DNA from: Mercurialis annua
Taxonomy: Eukaryota > Streptophyta > Magnoliopsida > Malpighiales > Euphorbiaceae
Reading direction: 5' to 3'
DNA: 64,000 nt
NCBI RefSeq assembly: GCF_937616625.2
Contig: NC_065571.1
Coordinates: 5,830,501-5,894,500 of the forward strand
Position numbers and translations under genes: made by a program. Position 1 is the stretch's first letter; every line of letters begins with the position of its first letter. This document shows positions 33,485 to 45,437 of this stretch, in pieces. The notes beneath the pieces are model-generated. The model was not told the origin of the DNA. It did not search any database and saw only the letters and a list, made by a program, of their open reading frames with translations.

Positions 33485-34489
33485 AATTAATTTAATTATC
33501 TAAGTTGTTCTTTTCAAAGCAGCAAATAAATAAATAAAATAATTTTATGTGCCATCCAATTTACATATCTTTTAATTGGATTACAGTTTAGAGAAAAAAA
33601 TAGTTTTACCCGTTTTATGAAAAATGATAAGAACAGATTCTGATTAATGATTAATGTAGTAATTGATTTACTAGCTCCAATATTGACAAAAATGGAATAT
33701 ACTTTGAATCTCCATGTGGCTACGCACTGAACATGTGAATGTTTTGATTATTTCTTTTTATTTTCTCCATGCAACTATTATAATTTTGAAAATTATGATA
33801 TCCATAGATTTTTTCTTCTCCTTTTTGAGCCTGAATGCATATTTATGCCCCTTAACTATAACGCTTTGATCATTTATACACCTCAACTTTAACAAAGACC
33901 ATTTATACGCTTAAATTTAACTTTTTTTTATTATATTTAAACACATTCGTAGAATGTGATAATAATTTTATGGACAAAGCCTATGTTGTAGCCTCTTAAA
34001 CTTTCAATAAACTATTTAATTCATACATTTTGTAAGTTTTTAAATTAGTTATATTTTTTTAAATATTAATTTCACATATTAATTTCAATTCTTTCACTCT
34101 TTATTTTTTTATATTAATCATTTAATTATATCATAAATTTAATTCTTTTACTAGTTTAACAAAATATATAAAAATAAACATTATCAAATTTTATTAAAAG
34201 TTTCTAAATCAAACATTAAATATTTTTAAATCATTTTTTTAGTAGTTCTTTTAGATGAGTATAAATTTGCAGCAATTAAATAGATAAATAATTTTGTATT
34301 CAAATATTTTTTAATATGATTTACTCTAAGTGTTTTTTAATTTTTTTTAGAAGTTAGACATAATTTTAAAAATTTAGTCGCAAGTGATAAAGAATGTAAA
34401 AGGTTAAATTTTAAAAATAAAATTCAGAATTTTGGACACAATTACAACAAAGCTTTCAAATTACATTAACTATAACAATTAAAAAAAAG

Positions 34490-35020
34490 GGGAAAATTAC
34501 ACCCTATATTGTGTATACACAAAATATTTAAAAAACTACTCCACTTATTTTATGTTTACACTTTAGCTTTGAACAAAGGATCACTTCACCCTCTGAACTT
34601 GGCATGAAGTATCAAATACACTCAAATCCGCAAAATTGGATCAAATCACCTCACAACTTGGCGAAACCAGATCAAATCTACCCCTCTGTCACTTTTACCC
34701 ACTCTCAACCCTTGTTTGAAACACACTCTCCACGGAAAAATGTCTAAAATAATTCTTATCTTTTTTTAATATTCAAATAAATACTTAAAATTTCTATTGT
34801 TTTTTTTCAAATTTTGGAACATATTAACCACCGACCGACAATCGCCGTCGGATTTTTTTTTCGACCGAATTTTTTTTCGATTTTTTGTTGAAGAACAGAT
34901 CCCAGGAACGAAGAGCAGACCTTCTTCTCATCGGAGAGCAGATCTAGATGGGTCTGCTCTTGCGTTGAAGAACAGATCCACTTGGGTCTGTTCTTCAACA
35001 AAGAAGACAAAAAAGTTTGA
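34490..35020. mobile_element. Remnant related to the palindrome-bearing Mutator-like element
   Basis: The left part has the 'ACCCTCTGAACTTGGC...' style seen in long-TIR plant elements. The inner part (34888-34999) consists of GAAGAACAGATC / GATCTGTTCTTC-type words, including a hairpin at 34964-34999 (GTTGAAGAACAGATCC pairing with GGTCTGTTCTTCAAC). The right arm appears lost. Confidence 0.55.
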
Positions 35021-35414
35021 GTAATGCAAAATTACACATGACTAGTGCAAAATTGGTTTATTGCACAAATCACATGTCACATCGATTGCATCTTTTTTTC
35101 AGACGTTAAGACAAAAAAGTACTAATATTTTTTGAACAAAACACTGATTTCATTTCTCATGTAAAGTGACTTTATTTATTGTGAAATGAATAAATAATAT
35201 TCTATTTATGTAAAAATAAAAAATTGGAAGATACTAAATATTAATTTTACTCCCAAAATGTCAAAAAGGAAGAAGCATTGAGAAATCACCCTTAAAGTAT
35301 TAGTATTGCAATGGTAAAAATAATCTCAATGTTTTTAACCATTAAAAAGACGCATTATTGTCCTCAATTGAGTTCCAACAAACTTTATTCAGAGCACTCT
35401 TTTCCATAGTCGAG

Positions 35415-38400
35415 TTAAGAGAGAGCATAACGAACGGGTATACGTCGTCGTATGGTACTCCTACAAGAAGGACAATCCTTCATTCCTTGTTTCTCATGAA
35501 GCTCATTACATGTTGTGCATACCACCTGATGAGCGCATGGCAGAAATACTACAGACATCTCTTCTGATAGGCACATCACACATTCTCTTTCTCGTTTCAC
35601 GCCTTCTGCGTCGGAATTATCATGAAAATCTGCAACCGTTTCTGGAAAATACAAAGGCGGCGACTCTTTCTGCTGCGTACGACTATTTTTAGCATCTGCG
35701 AGTCTGCTAGCATAGCTTTCGTTGATTCCCCTTCGAAGTGCAGCAATTTTTGAAGAGTCCGTCTTCAATCTCAATTGAGCAATTTCTTTTTCAAGCTTCT
35801 GAATATCATCTTTGTACTTTTGCAGATTAGTTTCTGCTTTTAATTTGATTGAATCCTCTTTAGATTTCGCTGAAGCTTCGCTTTGTTCTCTTTCTTTTCT
35901 TATTGAATTCGCTTGTAAAAATAATTCTTCGTTTGCATTTGCTTCTTGTTGCCATCTAGCCTGCAATATCGTTATTTTTCTATTACAAGTCACCATTGGT
36001 ACCAATACACTCTTCATCTTCTAGCTAGAAAAATTATATTTAACTTCTGCAGCAAGGCAATCTAGCAAAAGAAGATAAAACCCTAAACAATAATAAAATG
36101 TTGAAAATGAGGAGATGCATATAACTCAAAGAAAAGACCTAGAACAAAAGGCATGTCTCGCGAAAGATAATCCTACGAAGTTTGAGTTTACTTAAAGTTA
36201 AAAAACTATTGCACTAATAGTTATTAATGCGGTTAAAAGAAAATGATTTTCTTTCTTGGGTTATTTGCAACTAAAAGTCTAACCTTTCACATTTTTAGCG
36301 ATTTAGGAACGACATTTGGAAGTTGGCACCTCACAATCCCACCTTTCATTTTGGCATTCTTGGCCCAAAAGCATTTTTCCTTCACCGTTGTGGCAGTTTT
36401 GTAATGAATGAATCGATGCCAGATTATTGCCAAAAAATGAAAGATTGGGCTTTTATTCGCAAATAACCCAATTAACTGCAGATGCCTGGGTTCCATGTGT
36501 TATGCATGCGTGATACCCTAAATTTTATGTATAATTATCATATCAGATTGTTTCAGCACTAGTTATGTAAAGTGTGTGCATGGCTTGACGATGAATCAAC
36601 TGCACGCAATCCCTAGATATGGATAATTACAAGTTTGATTTAACATCAAACTCCTGCAGCAAGTGCGAACCAAACTAGGAGGTTTGCTGCACTATGGAAA
36701 TGTTTCTACCATAAAGCAAAACCAGCTAAATATTAATCAGAAACCAATCATCACCCATCTCGGCCAATTACTTTTCTAATCCAGCAGAGTCAGAATATAC
36801 CATGATTACAATCAAGGGACTGGAAGATGACTGTTCAAACATATGCTAAGTGAAACCTCTGAAGAAAAATACAGGAAAAAGAAAGCGAAAATGCACCAGA
36901 AAATTACCTCATGTTGTTCCTTTATTTGTTTAGCCTGTTCAAGATTCTGTAACAGTTGTGCAGCCTTGTATTTTTCAGCTGCAGTCTCTTCCTGTAAAAT
37001 TATCTTCTGCTTCTCCCATGACTGAAACTTCATCAGTGTGTTCTTTTCCCTCTTTGATACTTCCTGACAGCTTGCAGCTGACTGTACTGCTTTTAGTTTT
37101 GCAGCCTCCATCTCTTGCCTCAATGCGGAATTCTCCACCTCAAGCCTCCGGACAGCAGAATTAGCTCTCTCTACCTGTCCACTAGCTTTGCACAATGCAT
37201 TTTCCATCTCGGTGAGCTTCTTCATAGTGTTCTCCTCCAGAGTTTGCTTCTCTTTCTTGAGCCGTTCAACTTCCTCTTTTTCCTGCCTAAGTGATTTAAG
37301 CTCGGCCTTGTCCTTACCTAGCCTTCGAGCAGCCTGCATAACTTTCTGATTAGCCCACTCTGTCCATTCTTGAAGCTGATTTTGCAGTTCCCTTGTCCTA
37401 GGAACCAGCTTCATAATCATCTCATCCTTCTTGTCCCTAGGAACCCACTGAGCAAGAGACTTATCGTATGGTATACCAGAAAAAGTGCAGTTAGGTGTCT
37501 CAGTGTTGCAGTTAACGGGAATCGAAGTGGAGTTGCTTTTTGCAGGAAATGAAAGTGAAAGCTCTGTATCAGTGGCTGATATTACAGGTGAAGTGCTGAC
37601 AGCAGGTAATGCAGATAGGTTATTGGTCTTGGGCAAAGAAGAATTTTTGCCAGAAGTTTCTAAATTAAATGATGCTGGGGAAGAGGATCCAGTGTTGTTT
37701 AAAAGATTCTGGCTTCCGTTCTCTTGAGGCACATCAACTCCCATTACCTTACTCAATCTCAAAGAAGCATTTTTTATATTAATAGCAGAATCTGAAACGG
37801 ACTTTAGTTTCTTATCCAAGATTAAACCACCCAAACCACTCAGTTTCCCCGCTCTTGACCCTTTCGGCCCATATATCCTGTAGCCCTTCTCGAGATGTAG
37901 TGATTTTTGTCGAAGTATGTATTCTCTCTTGGTACTGTTAGAATGGCTCTTTCGGCTAACTATAAGTTTTTCCTCTATCACAGGCGCTTGAGATGTTCCT
38001 GCAATGTTGAAAGATTTCTCTGCACGATCAAATGTAGAATTTGATCCATCTTTCTCCAAGACTAATCCACTGAGAACGCCTGATATCTTTGGTTTAGTTG
38101 CACTGGTAACCCTTGTCACCTTTGTAGGTGCCTCAGATTCAGAACAAGAAACTGATAGTTCTGGCTTACAAGGATTCGGAAGATTTAATTCAGAACCTTT
38201 GTCTTCTGTTTTTATCTTGGGTTGAGCGGAAGTGGAAGAGATCTCATTTACAGCTCCATCGCCGGCAAAACTACTCAAGGGATCGCCATCCATTGCACAA
38301 GCATGAGAAACATTCATGTCGCATATCAGCAAGCACCACATTGCATCCCCGGTGCTGAAGAAAGGCCTGACTTCTCGAAGCACACAAACCAATTCCGCCA

Positions 38401-39028
38401 ATATATACTTCTCCAACTGCTGTAAATTGTCAAAACAATGTTCCCTTGAAGAATCAATCTCTTGACCATTTTTAAGAAATGCTAGAGTATTGTCCACTAT
38501 ATTTGTAACCGTATCTTTACTCCCATAACACAGGCCTGACCTCAAAACGGCCTTTGTAGCAACTTCTTTAGTATAACCGCAACTGACAATTTTTTTAATT
38601 GCACTCTTGAAGATTGCATCCAAATTGCTCAATACAAGTTCTTCTAGCTGTGACTCTGTAAGATCACTCCAATCAGCATCATGGGATTCTTCTGATTCTA
38701 ATTCCTCTCTTGTTCCGACCTCAGATGGAGCTATGGCACTAGATAGCCCAAGATCAAGTTTCAGTCCTTCAGAATGGTCTTGGTTAACACCACACATGTC
38801 ACACACACCGGACGGCCCATGAACTGGGGTAACCTCGAATTTCTCTGCAGAGAATTCATAGCCAGCGCATTCATTCTGAGATGAAGATAGAATCTTATTG
38901 GGGTCCCCCAAAGGCGGATCAGCTCGAAATTTCCTCTTATTTCTACTTCCTTTCTCTTGGACTGATACCAACGGCGGAACCTGACTGCTACAGCTACTAC
39001 TACTAGCTTTGGCAACCATTGATGCCAT
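35415..39028 (-). CDS. RF298: RING-type E3 ubiquitin ligase, RF298/RF4 (MIP1-like) family
   Basis: Two coding exons, 39028-36908 and 35960-35415, 888 residues. N-terminus Ser-rich with a nuclear-type RNKRKFR. Residues about 130-205 hold a conserved region (WSDLTESQLEELVLSNLDAI; VATKAVLRSGLCYG) with a UBA-like look, characteristic of the MND1-interacting protein 1/RF298/RF4 family. A long coiled coil follows at about 570-790. The C-terminal C3HC4 RING has Cys834, Cys837, Cys849, His851, Cys855, Cys858, Cys870 and Cys873, all present. The ATG at 39040 is rejected because the AG of its CAG codon is the acceptor of a 5' UTR intron (39558-39035). The gene probably ubiquitinates nuclear or cytosolic targets; substrates are unknown. 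The symbol reflects family membership, and RF4 is the alternative. Confidence 0.9.
36258..36469. mobile_element. Foldback MITE in RF298-type intron
   Basis: About 212 bp with inverted ends GGGTTATTTGCAACTAAAAG and CTTTTATTCGCAAATAACCC; the pairing continues for about 45 bases. No unambiguous target duplication. Confidence 0.7.
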
Positions 39029-39034
39029 TTTAAG

Positions 39035-39558
39035 CTGCATAAAAGTTAAATATCGAACTAATACTATAAGCCAATTGTGAATGTAACACTCACTTAATAC
39101 CTACAAATGCTTATAATCAACATAAAAATTAATGGTTTTGTATCAAAGCCCAGCACATTAAATCATTTACTGATAAGAATTACAAACCAAATCATAAAGG
39201 GCAATCCTACATTAAAAAATGACCAGAAAATATTACCTTTTAATGTCTGTGTGAAGCTAAAATAATGAAAAACAATCCAATTCTGCAACAAACAATCACC
39301 AATCAATCAATACATTACAGACCCAGAAAAATTAAAGCACTTTAATACATGCCCAGCTCATAAAATTATAATTTAAATATCGCCTTGTGAATATGAACAA
39401 TTCTCAAAAATCAAGAATCAATTTCACAGATCAAAACAGCTAAGAATGTAAAATTCAACCAATGAGATAAAAAAAATACAGTGATTTTCAATGATAAAAT
39501 CGAAAAACAAGTGGAAGAAATTCAGATTTAATAATTAGAATCGATGATCGGAAGATAC
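39035..39558 (-). other. 5' UTR intron of the RF298-type gene
   Basis: Donor ATCAG|GTATCTTCC at 39558-39557 and acceptor TTTATGCAG|CTTAAAATGG ending at 39035. A further small exon inside it (near 39238) is possible but not supported strongly. Confidence 0.55.
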
Positions 39559-39599
39559 CTGATTGGTGAGCTAATGGGTTGGAGCAGAATCAAAGGTTT

Positions 39600-40999
39600 A
39601 TTGAGAGACCAATCTAAAAAACATGGGTGAAATAGAAGAACATAAACATATATATATTTTCTTTTATTTTTATTTTTGTTTCTGATTTGTTTTTTGTTTT
39701 CTTGTTAATTTTCTTCTTTATTAATTTTTTTCTCTGTTTGCCGGAGGGTAAAATGAATGAATGAATAAATATATTCAGAAATTTAATACATAAATGTTGG
39801 AATTTTATTTTATTTTGATTTTAATATGTTTTCACAATCACAGGTAGATATTTTTTGTATTCCCTATATAGATACTACACATTATAATATCAAAATTTTA
39901 TTTAATGAAAATAATAATATTATTTTCATAATATTTTATCAGTTGAACAATAATATAATATTTACCTTTTATTATATTATATTAAAATTAAAAACATATA
40001 TTCATGTTTATTTAAATATTTTATCCGATCATTATATCAGTTAAACAGTAAATTAGTAATCACCCTAGTTCAATCGTCAAATTCTTAAAAATATGACTTG
40101 AAATATTAAAAATTACAATGCAATTTTTCATTAAAATTTGTCTAGTAATTAATTTTTTTTTTTTTGAATTCTAGTAATTCATTTACTCAACACAATTATA
40201 CATATAATGCCTAATATTGTTGGAACATGCAATGATATTTGGATTTTCACAAAACAAATGAAGTGTTTACTTTATGCATAATGATGTGTTTATAATATTT
40301 TAGTCTAAGTTCTAGGTTGTATAAAAATTACAATAAATTGAAATGTCAAAATAGATAGTGATAAAAAAAAAATCCCCATAAATTCCCTTGTACAAAACTT
40401 TGTTAATAAAATTATGGCAGAAGGTACAAAAAAACCCTCGACTTTTCTTCAAAAGTACAAATCAGCCCTTTTACTTTTTTTGGGCACAATTAAACCCTCG
40501 TGTTTTTAAAACTGAATAATTAAACCCTTATTGTTTTAAAATCGAACAAATAAACCCTTTTAGTTTATTTTTGGGTCACTTACCCCCTCAAATTTTCGGT
40601 AAATATTTTAAACGTTAAAATTATTTTTGAACTTTTTTCCTATATGATTATGAGAGACATGTCAGCCATTAACGAGTGTTTCTAATGATGCTGGATGAAA
40701 GGGGTTTTTTGTTCGATTTGAAAACAAAGAGGGCTTAATTATACCCTAAAAGAGTAAAAGGGCTGATTTGTACTTTTGTGAAAACTACGAGGGGTTTTTT
40801 TTGTACCTTTTGCCTAAAATTATTCAATGTAGTTGAGACAATTTTCTTTAAAAAATAATTATGTTTAAATTTTATGTCAGTTTACATCAATTAACGAATA
40901 AATTCATTTTGATGTTGGGAATTGATAGCAGCAAAAAAGAAAAATCTAGGGTTAAAATTTGGATAAAAAAGACTAGTAAAGGTAGACCAACTAAAAAAA
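39600..40999. other. Intergenic region between RF298-type and twin-CX9C genes
   Basis: Very AT-rich; no gene seen. It contains the MITE at 40416-40814. The divergent promoters of the two neighbours must lie at its edges. Confidence 0.5.
40416..40814. mobile_element. Mutator-like MITE, copy B of the 400-bp family
   Basis: 399 bp with inverted ends GGCAGAAGGTACAAAAAAAC and GTTTTTTTTGTACCTTTTGC plus a final C. Flanked by an exact 9-bp direct repeat TAAAATTAT (40407-40415, 40815-40823). Same family as 15556-15952. Confidence 0.88.
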
Positions 41000-41419
41000 A
41001 TGGCCCAGCCAATTGAACCCAACCACCAATCTGACCCATTGCAATCTCCGCCGCCTCCTCCACTTCACCAAAGCGACGCCGACGACGATGATCCGAACGT
41101 CAAGCAGCTCAGAGAGTGCTCTTCTGTTTACCTCTCATTACAGGTGAATTGGACTCCATTTTTATTCTCTCATAACCAATAAACTTAAGAACTCTAAAAA
41201 AAATTAAAATATTTTGGGTATTGCAGGATTGTCTTGTAGAAAGCAATAGGAATTGGAAAGCTTGCCAAAAAGGTATTAATTCTTGGTCTTTTGTGTTTTT
41301 TTATTCTAGGGCTGATGTTTTGAATTTCTTATGATATTATGTGTTTGATAAAATGCTTCACAGAAGTTCAAGCTTTGAAGGCATGCAGTGAGCGGAGGAA
41401 GACCGATCAAGAAAAGTGA
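41000..41419 (+). CDS. Twin-CX9C (CHCH) mitochondrial protein, COA4/CHCHD8-like
   Basis: Three tiny coding exons, 41000-41143, 41227-41272 and 41364-41419, giving 81 residues. The N-terminal 35 residues are Pro/Asp-rich and disordered. Then Cys40-x9-Cys50 and Cys61-x9-Cys71 form a textbook twin CX9C hairpin, oxidised in the mitochondrial intermembrane space by the Mia40 relay. The second helix reads NWKACQKEVQALKAC, close to the DWRQCQPQVQAFKDC pattern I know from animal COA4. COA4 assists cytochrome c oxidase assembly through copper delivery. That function is inferred from family; the CHCH fold is directly visible. No MTS is present or needed. Exons 2 and 3 are too short for simple ORF finding. 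Confidence 0.88.
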
Positions 41420-42048
41420 AAATTGAATGTCTTTGCAGTTAATAAATTATTAAAGGTTTTGCTGTAGCAGAATTCTGTAATTTTTAGTGACGTTAGAATC
41501 CATTTTTTTAATGAAAATTTAACTTTGAGTGGTATGATTTTGTTTTGCTGAAGAATAGCTTTATTTGCTATTCTAATTTAACATATTTGATACTCTAATT
41601 TGGCTAAATGCAAAATTATGAGTTGATTATTCTGCTATCTTGCTAAAGAAACAATCAGAATCTCAAACGGTAATAAGAAAAACTACTATTTTACTTGAAG
41701 AAGCATTTTCAATGTTCACAATGTAACTTAAGATTAAGAGTACTAGACAATAAAACAGAAGGTGAAGATCTTAAAAAAATAACAAAAACATTCAAAGAAA
41801 AAATGAAAAACTTAAAAAATAAAATATAAGTCGCCTCTTCTAGAACTAACGACGAATTGTACCAAGCAGTCTCTAGCAAAAAGCACCCTGTTTTTCAATT
41901 CTGGCATCCTGCAAGTAATCAATTGCAAGCACAACATTAGATCAACAATAATGGCGTAACGTCAACTATATTTCTGAGAAGAAAACCGAATCAGCTGTAG
42001 CTAATACTTAACTCCAATCCTGCAGATTATCACACATTCCTCCTTACG

Positions 42049-43474
42049 TCAGTACGAGAAGAAGTACCCCTGGGTACGCATTCTTTGCCTGTAGTGAAAC
42101 AGCACCACAGAATTAGTATTAAGCAGAGTAGCAGACCACTATTAGTTCAATTCCGGGTAGGTGAAGGGCATGCATGGAGTCTATAGAAACCGAACCAAAC
42201 TGACAAATTCGATGTATTATGCAACTATTTAACAATATTATAAATGTAAATACAACAAAATCAAAATATGCAGGCCAATAATATTCAACTTGATACCTGG
42301 AAATTCGAACTTTCTCTACTTCCGCAATGTCTTCAAGCGAAACAAACGAAGGAATATGAGAATAAATTTGAAATTCTCCAATAGTCTGACAAATCTTAGC
42401 ATCCCGAAATTTCTTTGTTTTCACATTATAACAAGCGATAACAGAATTCCCACAGAGCATCAATATATTTTCACTGTCAAATGAGAGTATAGCCTCACAG
42501 AACTTAAAACTCCTCTTGTTCAAACAAAGGTTTTCAACAACATACATTTTACTCCAAGATTTCTTAACTCCATACTCCTTCATAACCCATAAATCAGATC
42601 GTTTCGAAAAAGACGAACACAAACATAAACAATCTCTCAACACTCCAACCTTCATAACCCTCTTCATTTTCTTCCCTTTAGGAGCCAAAACAGTAGGCAA
42701 TGGAATTTCCTTAAACTTCTCAATTCCGAAATTGAACGCGTAAACAAGACCAAACCCGCCAGAATCGGAAGAATTAATCCAATGAATCGAACCGTTTAAG
42801 AAAGTATTAACCGGTAAAGTAGAAGTAATCTTACATGGGGGATTGTCGATTCGTCTCCATTTTCCGGTTCCGACAGTGTAAACCTCAGCCTCTTGGTAGT
42901 TCTGAACAATCTTGTAAGACTCCATTACATTAAACGTATGAATCACTTTATATTCCGCGGTCTCAGCGCAAAACCCGAATCCAAAACTTCCTTTACATTT
43001 GTAATGGCTATCATCATTATTAATTATATTGATCGCAATATGCTCATCTAAAATCGGATTGCAAATGTAAACCTGGTCAGCAATTAAAATACTTCCACTC
43101 AAACAAATCAACCCGTTAACAGAATTAACAACTTCGAGTTGATAATTGGGTAGATGATCTTCGCTGTTGAACTTCATCTTCTCGACCATAAATCGAGATT
43201 TTGTATTCCCTCCGTTAATCTGGGCTAGCAGAAGCTGTCTGGATTCGCCGCCGCGGCGGCGGATGATTTTGATGAGGATTCCGGGAGGGGAATTGGTGAG
43301 GTGGAGCTGGGTAAAAAAAAGATCGGAAATGAAATTGTTCCAGGTTTTGGAAACGCATTTGCAGTCGTAAAGGGTGTTGATGGGTAATCTTGAGAGAATG
43401 TCTGTGATTAAACACGATGGGAGTATGGTTATTTGGGAAGGTATTGCGGGTCTTTTGAATCTGTTGGGATCCAT
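42049..43474 (-). CDS. F-box protein with FBA-type C-terminal domain
   Basis: Preferred model: exon 1 43474-42297 and exon 2 42088-42049, 405 residues. The F-box is at about 15-60 (ILPSCLITDILSRLPINTLY, then CVSKTWNNFISD), which binds SKP1 in SCF ubiquitin ligases. The rest follows the F-box-associated (FBA) pattern with kelch-like strands: NGLICLS, CNPILDE, GFGFCAETAEYKVI, VYTVGTGKWRRI, NGSIHWI and LWVMKEYGVKKSWSKMYVV. Exon 1 can be read on to 42119 (451 residues), but the added tail is hydrophobic and unlike the family. A good donor CAG|GTATCA and acceptor CTACAG allow the shorter end. The adapter's target is unknown; these genes are among the fastest-evolving in plants. Confidence 0.85.
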
Positions 43475-43556
43475 GGTGGTGGTGGAGAAGGTATTGAGAT
43501 TTGGAAATGGTGCAGAGATTTTGAATTTATGGAGAGCGAAAGCTATAAGATTTTGA

Positions 43557-44865
43557 TTTCTCCAATTGGAGGGAAAATTTTGCCGCCAATTTAAAATTTA
43601 CCAAAACTTCGGTCTGGTATAGGGTCAATCCATGTCGCTGAAAATCTGCACCATTAATGTAGTTTGTTAAACGGGCATAATCTTTATGCGCCTTCGGTTT
43701 CTATCCACGATTCATGAGCATTTTTGGTATGGAAAAAAAAATGGTTAATGCTTTTAACTAAAAAATTTATACTTTTTAACCGTAACAAGCCTACTGAATT
43801 AATCGGATGGACACAGTTTTTTTAATTGAATTTATTTAAATTCGGTTCAGGTTGTTTGATTTTTCAGTTTTACCGAAATAAAAAATTATTTATTCTATTT
43901 TAAACAATAACAGATAAAAAAATATTAGATTTAAGAATAATTAATAATATATTATACATTTTAGCTACTTAATTAATAAGAATTTGATTTTTTTTTCTGT
44001 TTTCTGGTTCGCAAAATTAAAATGAGAACTTAAATTATTTTTAAGGTACAATAGATGAATCGAACCTGTCATTTTTTGTTAATTTGATTTGATGCACGCC
44101 CCTAATTTTATGCAATTGCTATAAAAGTTCGAATGCAAGTCAAGTGTAAATTAGAGCTGGTAATTTTAAATAAGACGCGATTAAATGATATATCATGACA
44201 CAAAATTAAACAGGTTTGGATTTGATGCAAACAATATCCGTGTCGTAACTGGATTAAAAACGCCTCATTATTAAGTTTAAATTTTAAAGCATTATTAATT
44301 TGTCTATTCTATTCTATTTAATTTTTTTTTATAAAAATACCTATTTTCAACTAAATATTTATAAAAATACAATCTTCGGTAAATTATTAGTAGATTATTG
44401 ATAGTTTGGAAAAGAAAGTGTACTTTTATTGAAAAAAAGTTTTTAAAAAGTATTTTTGCAACAACAAAAAATCAGAGAATATTTTTGTAAAAATTTCAAA
44501 GAAAAACTTACATGCCATATTTTTCTCTTCTATTTATATATCTTTGTATTGTTTATAATGTTTTTTTGTTAATTTTCTTGAAAATATAATGTTATTTAAT
44601 TTAGTACTAAGTGTTAATAATTATATTTGTTTTACATTAAATACAAATTTTTGTTATTCAAATAATTAAATGAATTTAAACATTTCATCTCAAACAAAGG
44701 TTTTTAACTGTAACTTTTATTTTTCAAAATTAAAGACTACTTTGTCCACTAATAAGATACTGTAGATTACTTTTTCCATTAACATATTTATCTAATATAA
44801 CCACTGAATACACTGAGATTGAAGCGCACACTCAAGTTTATTTTAGAAGTAATCCATTATCATCT
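43557..44865. other. Intergenic region between F-box and MSRB genes
   Basis: AT-rich. Near 43840-44104 is a decayed hAT-like piece: AAATTCGGTTCAGGTT on the left and GATGCACGCCCCTA as a right terminus. Nothing else can be assigned. Confidence 0.45.
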
Positions 44866-45437
44866 CTAATTAGAGGATGAAGGAATAAACTTAATTGAAA
44901 CGCTGTTTACACAGTGGCGTTCATCAGTTGGAGTTTTGTGCCCTTCGCCTTTAAAAACATGACCCAGATGCCCACCGCAAGCTGCACATGTGATCTCCGT
45001 TCTCCTCCCGTCTGGATCCGCCTGAAATTCACCGTCACACATTAGATCCCGCCAACGAAAACACTACAACTTGCAAATCCATTTAAAAGAATAACTTACA
45101 GAGCGATTTATGGCTCCGGGAAGACCTTCGAAAAAAGCAGGCCAGCCACAGCCAGAATCAAATTTAGTAGCTGATTTATAAAGTTGTGTTCCACAGCCAG
45201 CACAGTTATAAATTCCTTCTTGAAACGATTTATCGTATTCCCCTGTGAATTTTAGCCTGTATCAACCGCAAGAATTCAGTTTCAAATAAGAGTACTGAGC
45301 AGCAAATGAAAGAAAAAGAAAAAGAAAATTAATTACTCAGTTCCTTTTTCTCTGAGAATGTGAAATTGTTGTGGAGAAAGAATGGCTCGCCACTCTTCTT
45401 CACGCTTCTCTATTGAATCTCCTGCTCGTGCCGCCAT
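44866..45437 (-). CDS. MSRB: Peptide methionine-(R)-S-oxide reductase B
   Basis: Three coding exons, 45437-45337, 45256-45100 and 45021-44866; 137 residues. It reduces the R epimer of methionine sulfoxide in proteins. All signature parts are present: [38 protein letters not shown], the zinc cysteines Cys52, Cys55, Cys98 and Cys101, the substrate loop [11 protein letters not shown] (Cys70, a candidate resolving residue), [12 protein letters not shown], and the catalytic Cys123 in [11 protein letters not shown]. With no N-terminal extension it should be a cytosolic form, like the Arabidopsis MSRB5-9 group. TATATAAAC (minus strand, 45512-45503) is a good TATA box about 70 bases upstream of the ATG. 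The exons are too short to appear as long open frames. It is divergent from SAC3B. Confidence 0.95.

Larger units (their letters stand above)
32300..35414. other. Repeat-rich intergenic region between RF298-type gene and PPDK
   Basis: No gene. I can identify one SINE (33379-33484), a Mutator-like remnant (34490-35020) and a left end resembling hAT (ATTAGGGGTCTGTAAG near 32441). The segments at 32500-33350 and 33840-34480 are AT-rich and unassigned. Confidence 0.55.

Noticed and set aside
39029..39040. Upstream ATG giving MQLK at the start of the RF298-type protein
   Set aside because: The AG in its CAG codon forms a convincing 3' splice site of a leader intron, so this ATG is probably intronic.
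42119..42296. Unspliced 451-residue F-box protein as primary model
   Set aside because: The extra tail is unlike FBA proteins and good splice sites exist; kept only as an alternative isoform.
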